Below, one piece after another: positions 12,501 through 27,500 of a stretch of DNA of 64,000 bases. The stretch lies in assembly GCF_036370855.1 (NCBI RefSeq), contig NC_088111.1, positions 17,829,501 through 17,893,500 on the forward strand. Direction: 5' to 3'. The notes under the pieces are model-generated. The model was not told the DNA's origin. It searched no databases and was given only the letters and a program-made list of their open reading frames with translations. Origin of the DNA: Dromaius novaehollandiae. Taxonomy: Eukaryota; Chordata; Aves; Casuariiformes; Dromaiidae. Made by a program: the position numbers and the translations under genes. The stretch's first letter is position 1. Each line of letters opens with the position of its first letter.

Positions 12501-15500
12501 TGTGGAGCACTTGATGCCCCTCTATTTTGGAGTTCAAGAAGTTGAAGGGCAACCAGGTAGTTCCTCTAGAAATTCCAGACTGAATTTCATCAGTTCCTGC
12601 CTACTTTTTTTTTTATTTGAAGCTTTCTTCCATTATTTCTGTGTTGTCTTAACTACTCTCTCCTTATTTAAATTATCGGTGCAGTCTGAACTACTAGAAA
12701 TTATCCTGAAAATATGCTGCGTGAGCAGTCTTTCTTTTGTGGTTGTTTAAAAGGGGGAGATGGGAAAGATCCAGAGAATTTTGAACCTGTAGGAAATTCA
12801 GCACATGTTCACTTTGAGAAACATTATCTAGACAAAGTCACCATCAGTTGGATGCACAGATGAGGAGAAACTGCCTCAACACAAGTAACATCCAGTGATC
12901 CACTGAGGACTGAAAGGACATTTCAAATGGGCTTCCACTGCAAATGATTCCAGACTTTGTTCCACTGAATGCTTCTATTACAAATCCAGACAACAAAACA
13001 GAGAGTTTGTGGATTATACCAGTTTAAGTTATTAGCACTTCAAAACTCCCACTGAATGAGAATTCTTGAAACTGCTGCCCAAGGTGCAGTACCCTGTTCT
13101 GGAAGTATGACCTTGAATTTGACTGTATTAAATAACACTCTGCTGGAGTGCATTTGGCTTACCAAGCAATTCAGGCTGTTTTGTACAAATACAGCATTAT
13201 TGACCACTGAGTCACTTGCTACCAACAGTGTTGAAACTAGCATTAATCAGCTTTTTGCCTTGTAAGACAATCTTTTTTAATGTCATATCACAGTATGGTG
13301 AAGCACTTGCTGGCAGGGTGGATGAAGTTAGCACTCCTGACATCCCCAAGCACTTCACTCTTGCAAAGCAATGCTCCAGATTGAGTTTTTTTAAAATTTG
13401 CTTACTGCAGCAGAATTTTCCCCTTAAAAATGAGGTAAGTTTAAGTTTTTGTATATAAACGCGGAAGTATCTTATGTTCTTCTAGGACAGAAGCACCTGA
13501 AATTCTTGTCCAATTCTAATTTAAATGTGAAAATTTTACATCACATCAAAACACCAAAACTTAACACAGACAGCCAATTAGTGCAATTTGGCCACGAGGA
13601 AGTGATTTGCAACTTTTTATTAACCTAAGCTCCTAAGGACAAGTGAGTCAGAGGTACCTGTCAGAGTTCTGTTAATTCACAGAACACAGTACACCTTGAC
13701 CACAACTCTGTATCAGTATGACCATGGAGAAACAAATATCATATCCAAAAGCCTTTCATCTCCCCCCATATGGAAGTGGACATCATAGGATTTCTGAACC
13801 TAAGGCCCTCCTTTTTCCTTGTTTAAAGCAGACAGAGCCAAGATAAGAATTTTTAAACCAAATGGTGATTTCACAGCATTACAGTGTTTCTTCTTGCTTC
13901 ATATTCTGAGAAGCAGGAACAAACACACCACGTACAGCTGGACAGCAAATCTTGGGTGAGCTTGTAAAAAAAGTCCTCGCTACATCAATGTACCAGAGAA
14001 ACTGGTAGTCATCAAGAACACCTTTATGTTCGGGGTGACCGTCTATACCAACAGCTGTCCCTATTTAGCCTTAAAAGAATGAATGAAATGTATTCAAAGT
14101 GTAAGAACACAGAAATGGGCTATCTATTTCAAAGGTAACTAAGGATTACATACGTAAACGAGCACAGATCAGATAAACAGCCGCAAAAAAAGACTGTAAC
14201 AGAAGTAGGTAGAAAATAAGCTTTCACAATGTATGTGCACAAAGTCCCAGTCTCTCTCTCTGCCTTTCCAAGCTGCAGTTTTGCTCCTCTGGCTTTTGAT
14301 GTGCTTTTACAGCTATAACTCATAGATGACAATGTCAGCTCATTGATGTGACAGCATTTTGAACTGACAATTCAAAAAGCTTATTGCCATCTGAAGACAA
14401 CAGGAAGCTATATGTGCACTCTTGAATGGAGTGGCATTTTCAGTGCAGCATTCCCTGCTGTGGAAGTTGTTTTTTCTGGTAAGATGTACCTTTCTGACCA
14501 GAAATTTGTTGGCCTACACACAGCTTTAAGAAAATGTTATCACAATAGGTTAGACAGTAAAGAAAGGAAACTATGCCTCATGTGCAACTTAAGCTAGAAG
14601 ATGTTATTTCCAGTTACTTTAAAGCTAAGGTAGAAGTACTCAGTTTAGCCATCCTTACCACTTTCTCCTGAAGTTGGGGATGGTGGTGGAGTGGCAGCAG
14701 TAACACTGTGTTTGTCCCAGATGCTCTCCAAAATACCTGGCCAAAGAGACATTCTTTAAAATAGCCCGCTAAAAAAACAAATTCCTCTAACATATTGGAG
14801 ACAGTGATAGAACTTCAGTAGATCATGATTATACAGTGTTTTGACAAGGAACATTGCCTTCTCTTAATGCACCTGAAGAAATCATTAAGTGCCCACATAC
14901 ACAATCTAAATCCCTCTTCATAAACAGGCGGTACACTTATAGCTACACATCTGTTATGCTACATAACCTTGTTTTGTAGTAAGTAAGTTGAGCCAGGCAC
15001 CTAATCAGTAGAGCTGAAAGTGTTCAATCAGTAGGAAGCAGCCACCATACAGCCCTCACCTTGCTTCACCGAACAGCGAAAGCGCGAGCTTGATAGCATC
15101 TGAGGGATGGCGAAAGACGACACTTGTTTCAATGCTGCAAGTGCAGTTAACTCATACCTGTGAGGAGCCCAAGTACTGTTTGCACCTGGTCCAGGAGCAG
15201 CTTCCGTAACTCTTCTTTCCGGGCTACACTAAGATCCTCTCGCGGACATGCCAGTTCTTCCGAAGTAGTTTTCAGCATGATCAGTCCCAGAGGAGTGGTC
15301 ACAGGAGACTGAATTAACTGAAAGGAAACCGCATGACCATGGTATAACATTCTGCAAAACTATCAGATCGCAAATACGAGATCAGTAATATCATTAGCAG
15401 TTCACCAGTGTTTCAAGACCAAGGCAGGATCAGTTCCCACAGTTTATAGCGCTACATGTTGAGCGAAGAGAACTGAGGGCATTTGATTTCCTGAGACATT

Positions 15501-18500
15501 AACGCGTAATGTTGCAACAGTTCAAACAGCACAGGAATCCCTGGGGTTTCAAGAGAGCTTTCATAATGTCATTGCCCACATTCGCTGTTCCAACATGTTT
15601 ACCAGTAACAGTTTGTTCCTTGTTTACTGCCTGATGTCTGCAGACATCACCGCTTCTCAGAACTGCCTCAGCGCCAGCGGTTTCACTATGTAACGGGGCT
15701 GCTTTTGTAGCTGCTCAGGAGCCTGTGCCATCAACCAAGTAGTTTCGACATTAAAAAAAAAATCTTATTCCTTCTAATATCTGATAAACAGTCATAGTCA
15801 ATACTGAATGACCACAGAACACGGTTAAGAGATATGTCATCTCCCTGCATCTGTATCAGATCTCACACTGGAAATCACAGTAAATCTAAAAAGAATGACT
15901 TTTTAATGTGAACAAAAAACATGGGACCAGAGCCAGAGAAAGCAATGATTTTTGCCTTCATTACACTCTGGGATATTAGAGACAAATTTAAGTAGGACAA
16001 AGTTTTATTTTCACTTTAAAAATGTTGCTCTTTTCTGCTGGCCAGGAATACCCAAAGCAACCTATGTACTAACCCCAGGCAGGGGGAGAGGAAAGGAGAG
16101 GAATATAAAGCCAATCACAAGCATTACAAGTAATCCTTAAATCATAAATTACATAATGCAGACTGACCTCAGTCCTATTCATACTGACCCCCCCCAAACC
16201 AGAGACAAGCTGACTTAACATGGCTCAGGCTACACAGTTTAGAAAAGCACATGAGAAGGAAAGCCCATACATGAGCTCTCAGTCCAAACATACGCAAGTC
16301 TGGTTTTCAGAAAGCAAGCTCGAGGGCACATATAATGAGCTTAAGAAAAGTCTGGGTTGCTTTTTCAGTTCTAGCTGGTGTCCATGGTGAAGGTAAACAA
16401 ACAGCTTCACGCAGTGCCCTTCTGATGCACGAGCTCCCTGAGAGTTCAGGGCAGAGTTTTGATATGACAGGTTAAGACTCTTGCTATCACTCGTTTGCCC
16501 ACAGCCCCTCAGCCAGAGATTAGCAGCCCTGGGATGGGGCTGGCAGAGCGGAAACATGCACAGGATAAGCTGTTTCCCCATCAGTCTGACAGTCCTCAGC
16601 AGAAGCTGAAGCTTTATGCTCAAACGGGACCATAAAGGCAGCAGCCTCAGGCAGGACAGTAGTGTCTGAAGCTGTTGCCACTGGATCTCCCGGGACTTGT
16701 CAGTACTCTGAGAATAATTTCTCATTTATCTTGAGACTATTAGTTCATATTATTAATGCAGCAGGACTTCACATTTCAAAGGTTGTTTTTTTAAATTCAC
16801 AAAAGTAACCTGTCTCTATACCCTCTCTTCAAATCACTGAACTCCGATCTACACTTAACTAAGGCCAAGAAACCAAAGGGGAAAAACTCTCTCTCTCTAA
16901 AAAAAATCCAAGCTTTAGACCATATCCATACATAAATCTGAGTTTACCAGTAAGCCTGGTGATCATTAACCTCTTCCACATTTGTGTTGTTCTAATGAGG
17001 GCAGCAGAAAAAAAAAACAAAAAACAAGACAACCAGATCCCTGTTCCTCTTCAAACAGCACGCTGTACTTCTTTCTTCAGACATGACCCTAAATCAGGTA
17101 TTTGAAGCAGATGTTTGGCAAAGAAGCAAACAGCTAGAGAAGAAAGTTAATGAAATATGGAACACACTGGTAAACTACGAAGAGATTTACCATTTCCTCA
17201 GAATACTTTCAGACCACACCAGGAAGTTTCCCAAAGTGCCACTGCATGGCATTGCTAATGTTAAACAAATTCATACCTTCACAGAAGTAGCATTTTCTAA
17301 GAAGAATTACTGCTTTTGCACAATGATGGCACAATAGCCCAAGATACTTTTCCTCCAACGGGTCAATAAAAGTTTTAGAGACTACTTAGAGTACTGAGAT
17401 CCAATTCAATCCTAAATAATCAAACAGTTCAAATTATCTTAGAAGGAGGAGTTGAAATAAGCCCTATCTGCAACTCCTTTGCTACTCTTCATAATTTTGG
17501 GGTCTTAAAGTTCAATATTAATATTCTTCCTCTGCTTTCTCAGAACATTTTTACAAGGTCTGTGCTATAGAAATGAACTTCATGGGAACACTCCTTCAGC
17601 AGCCGAGCCAGAAGAGGGGGTGCTTGAGGAAAGCCAGATACCCAAAGTGGCTCTGCAGTCACTTAGATAACCTCCAAAGTGCTACAAAAGAAAGCGGAAG
17701 CTCAGAGGGCATTTCAATTGCAAATCCAGGCAAAACAAAAAGCCCAAAGTGCAGACAGTTGTCACTGTACTTATTATAAGATTAACAACTCAGCGTAAAA
17801 AAAAAAAAGCAATATATCGCACTACACGATTACAGAAAGCTATTGCTTCCATTGCTAATGAGCCTTGTAGGCAAAGTTGGCACTTTCTGACTTCGCAATT
17901 AATACTAGATCCATTTGTCTTAACAAATAAACTCTTAACACTTTGGGACTTATTTGAATAACTGTCTCACAGCTTGTCTGTAGGCACAGTTGCATTCAAA
18001 TCAATGTAATCACATCAGCAGAAAAGACCGTGCAGCACGTCAGTTTACACTCGGCCTGTTTAAGCCAAATGCGAACAGTTTTAAGAGAACTGGAAACGAA
18101 GTACTCGAACAACGCAGGAGGCTGGCACTGGTCAGGCTGCCGCGGCAGCGAGCTGCGAGTTTGGCTCAGGCCGTACCATCTGACTTCAGCTTCACAGTGA
18201 AGATGCTGGATCACAAACTAATAACGTTCAAACCAGCGGCACTGTCTCAATCATAACTCAAACACACATTCGAGTCTTCCTGTAAGAGTCCGCTTAAAAA
18301 TCTCCGCCAGCATTCAGTTAGTGACATTATGTCACTGGGTGTCAAAGTGTTTCAGGATAATTTTGGCCATTAGAATTAGGTGAAAAAATCTCCAACAGCT
18401 ACATTCAGAAACTTCCTTTTTGAGAGTCATTCAACAGTGACCCACCCATGGCTTTACTGACTTTTTTCTTTAAATGGAATAACCCACAACCTGCACATTT

Positions 18501-21500
18501 TCAACAATTACACTTAAATATTTAAAATTCAAAGTGCAGTTGACACTTGTGGCGCACTATTGTTCCTTTGTCAAGAAGTATTACGCAATTTGTTTGGTAA
18601 GGTATCTGAGCTAAAGGCTAAAATGCTGAGATCTTCACCTGCATAACTTCACACAGAAGGCTAACCAAGAATTTCAAATTATGGTCAGGAAAACTTTAGA
18701 AAATTCTTGAGCCTTGCTCAAGTTCACAGAGATCACGAGAAGTAGGGCAGGCCAAGACTTCAGTCACACCTTTGCCTTTAGCATTGTATAACTATAGCCA
18801 AGTCAGCTTTAAACTAGCTGGTTTAGGAACCAGCAACAGCATTGCTAGGACACTACAGGTCCACGTGAGCTGCAAACAGCCCACAAAGCTTGGGGAAACA
18901 CTACTCATGCACCTAGCCATTCAACTGTACAGTAAAGCAGCTACTCAGCGTTCCTGGTAGACTTCAACTCATCTCACAGACGTATCCCGGACTACTGTTG
19001 TAACTAAAATGGAAGGTGCTGAGACACATTTGCTGGCAAAACTTGGTGCAGTAGTTTGAGACATTTCACCCTGACAACAGAGTTAGCACAAGGGAACTAG
19101 TGTCCTCAGTGTCTAGGCCAGTGTCTTAGCATAAAGATAACCTCTACAGCACACATGCCCTTCTGCTGATGCTGCTGTGGCAGAGAACAGGCACCGAGGT
19201 GGAGTGGGCTCTGATGTATTAAGGCTGCTGCAGCGACACTCATGAGAGCTAATTTGTCAGCTCACGTAGCACACTGGCAATACAATGCAGCACGTCTACA
19301 CTGCTCTGCCAGCAGGGAAGCATTAGCAGATCTGCCATCGAGCCACCTTCTGGGTTTTCTTCCAGTAGTCAATATAGCACCAGGAATTAAACAAATGTCC
19401 CCAAGTGTCAGAAGATGGCTCCATTTAATCTCAACATAACACTGGGGGGGATGTGTAAGAAGCTACAAGTTATTTGAAAAACTAAGTAAAAAGGAATTAG
19501 AAAAACCTACAACTTTTTTCATGTAATTGTTTCTTATTTAGCCTTTGTCAGGAGAAGTCATTATTCAAAGAAACAACATAATGTCTCTCCACAAATTAAA
19601 CTGATTTTTTCTTCTACAAACTTCAGCATATTTTCCAAAGATACACTCTTACCTGCAAGATGTTAGTGAAGAAGTCATGGTAGAACATTGGCCAGTCTTG
19701 TCGGCCAATATCCACAATGACTTTGCAGAGCTTGTTCCTGATGAAGTAAGGCAGAGTTTTGTGGTGAGCTAGAAGAAGCTTGGGCAGGCAGCTGCGGATC
19801 TCCATTTTATCTTGAGATGGGACCCCAAGCCACATCTTATTGATTAGGTTCTGGAAAAAGAAACAGGCCTCCCAAATGAGCACATCTTAGACAGGCCGAA
19901 AGGAAATGCTTCATTGAAGTTGAGCGGTTAGATGTCTGAATAGGATAACTTTAACCCAAAGATACTAGGTATATTGCACGAAAAGCATCTTAACACACTT
20001 CATCATAGCTTCCTTAACAGCTCTCTCATTGAGAGAATTCAGACATACAATGCAGGGATAGACAACCAGGTAGTGCTGCTCCATCATACGGCCCATGGTT
20101 CCTGCTGCCTGCCACAACACACAGACAGGAAAAAGGCTATAGCTTTCAATAGCCACACATCTACCCATGCTCCTCCCTGACCGAGCATGATGACTTAAAA
20201 CCTAAGCATCTACATTTGAATTAGCTCAGCTCTCTCTGCTGCCATGGGCAGACCTGCAGATAAGGAAACGAGAAGATATCAGCAGGTTAAACAGAAAATT
20301 CTCTTTTTGACTTCAAACAGACACAGAGCTCTGACATGGCCTCACCAGGCAAAGAGCACAAATGTAAGATGTTACAACTGCTCAGCAGCTTGGTACAGTT
20401 CTTGACACCTTTGCATCAACTCACCTTTAGGGGTTGTTTAAGCCAATAAAAGCCAGGCAGACCAACAGCAGCTGAATAGAAGGCACAAGCCCTGCACCAT
20501 TAGCTGTAACTTGGAATAAGCTTTGCTGCTACCTAATGGGGTACTCAAAACTGGGACAGTGACATCTCAAGCTCACAGCACTCATCTCTTGTAAGCCACG
20601 CAGTGTACAGATACAAGCTCCAACAACAACAGAAAAAGGAACAATGACAGATTTGTAGAGTGCCTCCAACATTAAGCAGTTTCACAAGATTTGGGCTTCA
20701 CTGTTCCAGGAACTATTACCAATATAGCTTTCAATAGACCAGCATTTTGATTAACTGGCAAGTGACAGCAACTGACATGCATCAATTTAACCAGCTCCAG
20801 GTCATGCAGAACTAATTCATGTACATATAAAATAAAGCCTTTCCACCATCTTTCAACCCTGGACCCTTTGAAAGGGGAAAGTATAACCCCATATGACACA
20901 GAAACAAAGGGGAAGCAAGTTCTGCTTTGGGTGAACCTGATGCAGCGAAGGTCTCCTGAAGGTCTAAGCTGGGAGGTCACCTCACGATTCAAGAACTTTG
21001 CAGTGACAGGATACCACTTTAACAGAAAGCTTTTAGCCCACTGGAAAATGGACACAATCCATAAGAAGGCAGAGTTGCAAAATTACTTTCCTGCAACGCT
21101 ATAATCCCATTTAGGGCCTCTGGAGTATTAGTAGCTGAGCCTCTCAGGATAACTTATTCAGGAGGCCTGCTACTGAGGCAATATCCATACCCATTTGCAG
21201 GCACATGGTTTGGAGAATTTGAAACCAAGAAACCCTGTGCAGTGAAGGGCTTTGTTGCAGAAAATGGCAGGCTGTAATTATGGTACAAACAACTCCAATT
21301 CACATTATAGAGCTTTCACTGATATTTATAAATGAAGTGCCTCAAATAAGTTGCTTTTTGTTTTGAGGGCTGGGAAGATACTGTCTAGAAGCACTGCTTA
21401 AAACCAACAACTTTTTTTTTTAAATCCACAAAACCAAGCAAACAAAAGTTCCTCACTGCAAGTCCAGAACAAGAATTTCAGAAGCTCCAATAAAAATGAT

Positions 21501-24500
21501 GGAGTGCTTCAGCATTGCTATTCATGCTTAATGCCCACAGAATTTTGTCCTACTCATTTGACTTTGAAGTCACAGCTTTCTGAACCTATCAAATACTTTG
21601 GGAGAAGAAGGGAAAAAAAAAAAAAAGAAAGAAACTTTTCCAAAAGCAAGATGGAAAAATTGTTCATCTGGGCAGGGAGACATGAGGATTTTTATTATAG
21701 ATCTGCTGTTGCTTTTTAGACATTCTAGAAAATAGAATATTCTCAGGAAGTTTTGAGGATGATCTTTGTGTTCATATAGATATTTTTGCTGATAAATTCA
21801 ATCCTAACGTATTTGATCAGGCAGCACTACAATAGTTAACTTCAGAAATTCCAGGTTCTCAGTTGAGAGATTCTAATCTCTCAGCTAAGCTGTGGACTCA
21901 TTTCCCTCAGTTTACACTTGGACAGTGATTTCTTTGTTCTGCTTAGTTCTGGGCACAATTATTTTTTCAGTGCTTTTTTTTCCCCTCCTTCCAGAGCAGC
22001 AGAGGCTCAGGCACCAAACATGTTTTCCTCCTCATGAAAAATTCTCCAATTGCTGCAGGCTGCTACCGTGCAACATCCTTCACCAGAGGATGGAACAAAC
22101 TCCTGTGCCATTTTTGTCACGCTTACCCCTTTTGAGAGGGAGGATGGCCTGGTGGTTAGGGGTAATCCAGATTCAGTCTGCAGATTATTTCAGACTCCCT
22201 CCCTATGCAACCCCACATAAATAAAGTGAGCCTTTTAACTCAAGAAGTCAGAAACAACAACCTGGGCACATCATCTGTGAAAACAACACAACTTATATTA
22301 AGTACAGAGTTGCTTGCACTATCTAAAAAGTGGTCCACAGGAAAGGGAACAAAAACCTTGAATCTGGAGCAAGGCTCAGACTGCCAACCCAGCCAGGAGC
22401 CCAATGAAAAGGCTATAAATGGACCAAGGTAAGGCCTGACACTGACCACGTCCCAGAACAGACCCACTGCGCTTCAGCAGGGTAAGACTGCGCTGCTCAC
22501 TGAGAAATCAGTTCAGCAAACGGAACTGTTCACAAAATACTTTTGTTTCTTCAAATAGCTATACAAAAAAAAGGTCAATATTCAGGCTTCTAACCATAAC
22601 TTTGTTCTCTTTTATAAATAGGTAAGAAGTGGGATGTGGTCTAAGAGCAGCCTTCCCTCAACAGCTAGCATATAAACTTGCTGGACATAGCGCAACAGAG
22701 CCATCAACCGCAACTACTAGATGTCAGAAAATAATAGTAACTTTGCCTTTCCTCTTAGCCTTACAGCTTGCAGAAGTTAGTAGCAGGCAACCATGCATTC
22801 ATTTCTGACCCTAAAAAAGTATGAAGGCAGTAACACTCTTAAAAGCATTGTACAGAAGACTCGAGCAGCCTCTGAAATTGTAGGTAATTTGTACTGAGAG
22901 AAGCCAGGAAAGTAATTCTTCAATTTGTGTGCAGAGATTCATATTCTCCTACCCTAAACCAGCCATTAAATAATCCCTTTAGGAGAGAGCAATAAAAGCA
23001 AGCTTTATCGCTGTACTTATTAGGACTGCCGTTTTAGACAAACATTTTTAAATACAATCGATTGCCAACTAAAAATTGCATCAGACACAGAAAAAGCACT
23101 AAGCAGGCAACAGCATACAGCTTACCTCAAACACAGTCAAACTGTACATCATTACGTAGTCGTTCCTGGTACTTGACAGGAAATAGAGGCAGAATCTCCA
23201 GGCTCCTATCTGCTGGGCAAAGTTATTTAAAAGCTCCTCTGAAAAAATAAAGTATTAAAAAAATATATTAAAATGCGTAAGCTGTAAACAGATCAAAGAC
23301 ATCATACACATAGCACACGGAGCTTGGAAGAAACCCCATTTTCAGAAGGTCACTCAAACAACCTGGAATAATCATGCTCAAAGGTATTAAAAGCGGCCTA
23401 ACTACAGACTTTAGTGAAAACAAAATGGGCACGTCACTTCAGAAAATGCAGTTTTGACATTGGTACTACACTAGACTAATAGCTTAATATTAAAATACAA
23501 GTTACATACAAAATATTAAATTATGACGGGGAAATATCAGACAACTTGAACAACAGGCAACATTACCATTTTACCTATAAAAGCCAAACGGTAGGACACC
23601 AGGTCACTGTGAAAGACTGGGAGGACTTCAGGTGACATACAGTATTAAAACATTCTTGTTTTAATGCTATTGCTCCAAAAGCAACTAATTTTATTGCAGG
23701 TCAGCATAACATAGATTTCTCTGAAGATTCAGAGAGCAGATATGGGACTTGGTCATCTCACAACAAGTGACTATGTGCAAAACACGCAAAAAAAAAAAAG
23801 CAGCTGCGTGGACTGTGTTTTACAGGCCAACCGAATGCAATCTTTGCCTTTTCCTGCAACTTGCTGGAGAGAACAGGGAATGTTGAAGGGTTTTCCGTTT
23901 TCCACAGCTCTGACATTTCAAGTTTCGAGTAAGAAACTTTTTATGGGGAGCAAAGCAATTATAAAATGAGACTGTGCTTTAACAAATAGTTACGCAGTAA
24001 GGTTTGAAGGAATACAGCCTATGTCCCAGAAGCTCCTGCAAGAACTAGGAAACTTGGAAAAACTACTCTGCGAATCCAGAAATCAGTAGTGCAGATGAGT
24101 CTGACCTCCTTTCTGACTCACATGTCGTGGTGGTGGTAACATAGCAATGGTATTTGTTATACATGTAATTCATACTAACTGAAAAGGAAGGCCTGATTTA
24201 GATTCATCCTCGTAATCTCCACAATGAGGAAAAAAAATCATTGGTTAGTTGCTTATTCTTTCCTCTTCCAACTTTCTAGAAGACATCTTTCATGCTGATC
24301 ATATTTCTGGTACCAAAGTTAGAGACGGCAGAAGTCTGAGAGGAAAAGCAAAATAGCCAGATTATTTGCCTATTTATGCCCATTAACCACAGAGGCAGGA
24401 AGCTCATCTAGAGCACCTGTAAGAGTTCTCCGCCAGTTTTCAGAAGAACACAATTAATAAGGCCAACCAAAACACAACCTCACTATTTGTGTCCACTTGT

Positions 24501-27500
24501 AATTGCACACTAACTAGGACATTCTTCTGCTTTCCCTTCTTAATATAGGAAGAATCTGAAGTCTACACTCCATCTCTAGGCAGAAAGCAAAGTTTTTCCA
24601 AGACAGGCAACCCAACAACGTATGGCAGAGAAGACATCCTTCTCATACGACAGCCAAGTTATTACTCTGGGGTAAGAGGGTACTTTTCCATGCCCAGAAG
24701 AGCAAACAACCACTGATACATTATCAACAGGACTTTTCCTAGGATCCCTAAAACCCAGACCATGCAACAAGTGTTCTTGAGGAATTCTCCCATTCTTCAA
24801 GGTCATATGCAAGAGAGGTTAAGATGCCATTTCGATATCAAGTAGAGCACTTTCATCCACTACTTTTGCTTAACAAGACCACCAACTTACATCTGTTGAT
24901 ATATGCAAGCAGCAGAAAGCAAATGGGACCATTCATTAAAAATGGTATGAACTCACCTATTTCACGTTTCCGTTCATTTGTTGTGCAATTGTGAAAAAAC
25001 TCTGTCATTAAACTCTCCAAAGCCCGTAGTGAGGCCTCTTCAGATGCCTGGAAAAAACATTTAAAGGAAAAAGTTAAAGCTAACTGGTGCTCTGACTTGC
25101 ATTCCATTTAAAGTGTAAGTGATTTCTCCATAAAACAAAGCACTTGGAGGTCAATATCATTCATGCCATCTGTGCAAGCAAAAGCCAACAAAATAGTGAA
25201 GTCCAAGTATAGGGCAAAGTAAAATCTGGAGTTTAAACTGTAGAATGGAGTCAAGTAGCAACAAGATTTGCTCACTGAAAGTGAAAGCTTTGAAGATGAT
25301 TTTTAGAGTCCATTTGTTCAACTGCATTAACTAATGGAAATACTTCAGAGCGGTTCTTTCTTTTCTTTGGTGGCATTTAGCAATTGCAAATTAGCTCACC
25401 CCAGGAAGAAAATTCTCAAAAACAGCAAGGTCAGGTGAACAGGCTTTCAGACATATAATGGTAACAAGACAAAGCACGGGGTATGCAAGCCTGGATAGCA
25501 GGACTCGGACACCTACTATCAGCCTGAGCGTGGAGCCCCAGCCACGCCGCCACTGATGGTGCCCAGGAAGAAGCGGCTTGAAAGATTAGTGAACATCCAC
25601 AATTCTGGAAAGTGATATGAGTATTCTGTTGTTCGACTTAGGAAGAATGCTTTCCCCCTGAAATTAACTCTTTTACTGGAATTAATCAGTGTACTGAAGT
25701 CCTAGAAAAACAGGACGAGCATAGAGCAGTTGCAAGGTTGCTACAGCTTTGTGACTGCTAAATGCTGCTTGCAGGAAGTAGACCATTCCATTTATTTTGG
25801 TATCTCTCTGGAGTTGGGATAATTTTATTCTAGCAGTAGCTCAACACTTGGCTTAGCCTCTCCATCCACTCTGCTCTTTCCTTAAGATCTAACTCTTAAA
25901 ACAGCCTTAGAAAACAGTGTTGTTATGAAAGAGATTATGCTACCAGACTTCCTCTAACGTTTTCAACTCATGCTATCAATAATAAATGCATCAAGTCCCA
26001 AGAACAATTCTTCTTCTGCATGGAAGCAAAGCAACTCATTAAAGAGAACCGAAACATCTTCCTCAAACAAAAAATAAAAACAAAAACAAAATCCATGACA
26101 AGCAGTGTTCTTGGAAAAGACTAGTTGTGGAGAAATTAGCAAGTGAGAACTTGCAGAAACAGCATGCACCTCTACCACTGGTTTCTGTTTCCACATACAG
26201 CACCGAGTTTCCTCAAGTGCCAGAGCCAAGTAGCAGGAGAGTATCTCCTCAAATAGCCTGACATTAGATTAACACCCCAGGAGGACCAAGAATTCAATAC
26301 GACAGCACGAGAAAATTAATTCGGCTCTGTTCTCCTAACAACTGACAATAGGCGTTCTGTAGGACACTGTGCATTTTCAATTACCTAGCAAAACAACGCT
26401 GCATTTCATCTTACCTTTCCTCTCCCCCTTTTCATTTTTTTTGTAAAAAAAGACGTGCTCTAGAAATCAAGGGAGCATTTCAGCAAAAAGCATTCTGTTA
26501 GTGGGAAATAGGCTTAAAATAAGCTCCAATCAAATCAAAGCCTTGTCATCTTAAGCAAGATCAAACATCCATTATCACTTCTTTAATCCATTTGTATGTG
26601 CTTCTTTGAAAACAGTCTCTTGCACGGTAAGCTTCACCTTCAACTTGACCCTTCCAAAGACTAAACAGTTTCTTCCTTCTATCAGTCACCATTTCCTAGA
26701 CAACAGCAACACTGTGAATGAGAGTCTCACCTTAAAGATTTTAATTAAGTGGAGTTTTTTAAATGCTATTAGGCTATAGCCACATTACCATTTCTGTACA
26801 TTTCTTTCCCAGATGAGCATATCATCGCGAATTCCTTCCTAGCCTACTTGTTCCCAACTAGAAGCAGACGTACAAATCCCATGTTTCAGTAAATCCCTGC
26901 AATTCAATTCTTTGTTGGTGGGACTCGCTCCGCTGCTGAGCAGCAGTTTCAGACACCAAACCTCCCAAGCGCAGTTGCCAGAGTTTGGTCACATCGACGC
27001 GATGAAGCCGCATTCCTCGTACCAGAAGCACTGTTCCTCCTGTCCCGCTCCTCCACCAACCCAGACTGTCTCAATTCACAAAGTCCCGTTAGCTCTTCAC
27101 CCAGGTGCGCTACAACTTGATTGTTTTAGCATAGTTAACTCAACACTTCTTTAGGAAGAGTAGTCGAGAGATGTCAAGAATTTTCATGTACAACAGTCAG
27201 CTCTTCTTAAAAGGCAAGATTTATGAGCCTACTTTTGGAAGTACGTTGCAGAGTTTTCAGAAGTACTGAACACCTGACGTATCCTCCACAGACTTTATAG
27301 TGCCTGGGCACTGAGGTTTTGAAGATGACATTACTTAAGAGCCTATTCTTAGGAATGCACTTAAAATCTTTAATATAAAATATCACCATCACAGTGTTCA
27401 AAGTGTCAAAGGAAAAAAGGGAACAGCACAAAGCTAGCATTACGGTTTGGTTGCCAGAGGCATGTTTTAGCTGTGGATGGAGTTGTCACACGGTGCATCT

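Larger units (their letters stand above)
9209..14658 (-). other. XPO6: XPO6 intron 6
   Basis: The 5.5-kb intron between exons 6 and 7. It contains the best-preserved CR1 relic (about 9,745-10,930), a second CR1 piece (about 13,085-13,290) and a G15 run at 12441-12455. The remainder shows nothing I can name. Confidence 0.85.

Noticed and set aside
22135..22225. Possible tRNA-derived SINE (GGCCTGGTGGTTAGGGG followed by a B-box-like stretch)
   Set aside because: The A-box resemblance is short, the B-box is not convincing, and I could not match a bird or reptile SINE family from memory.
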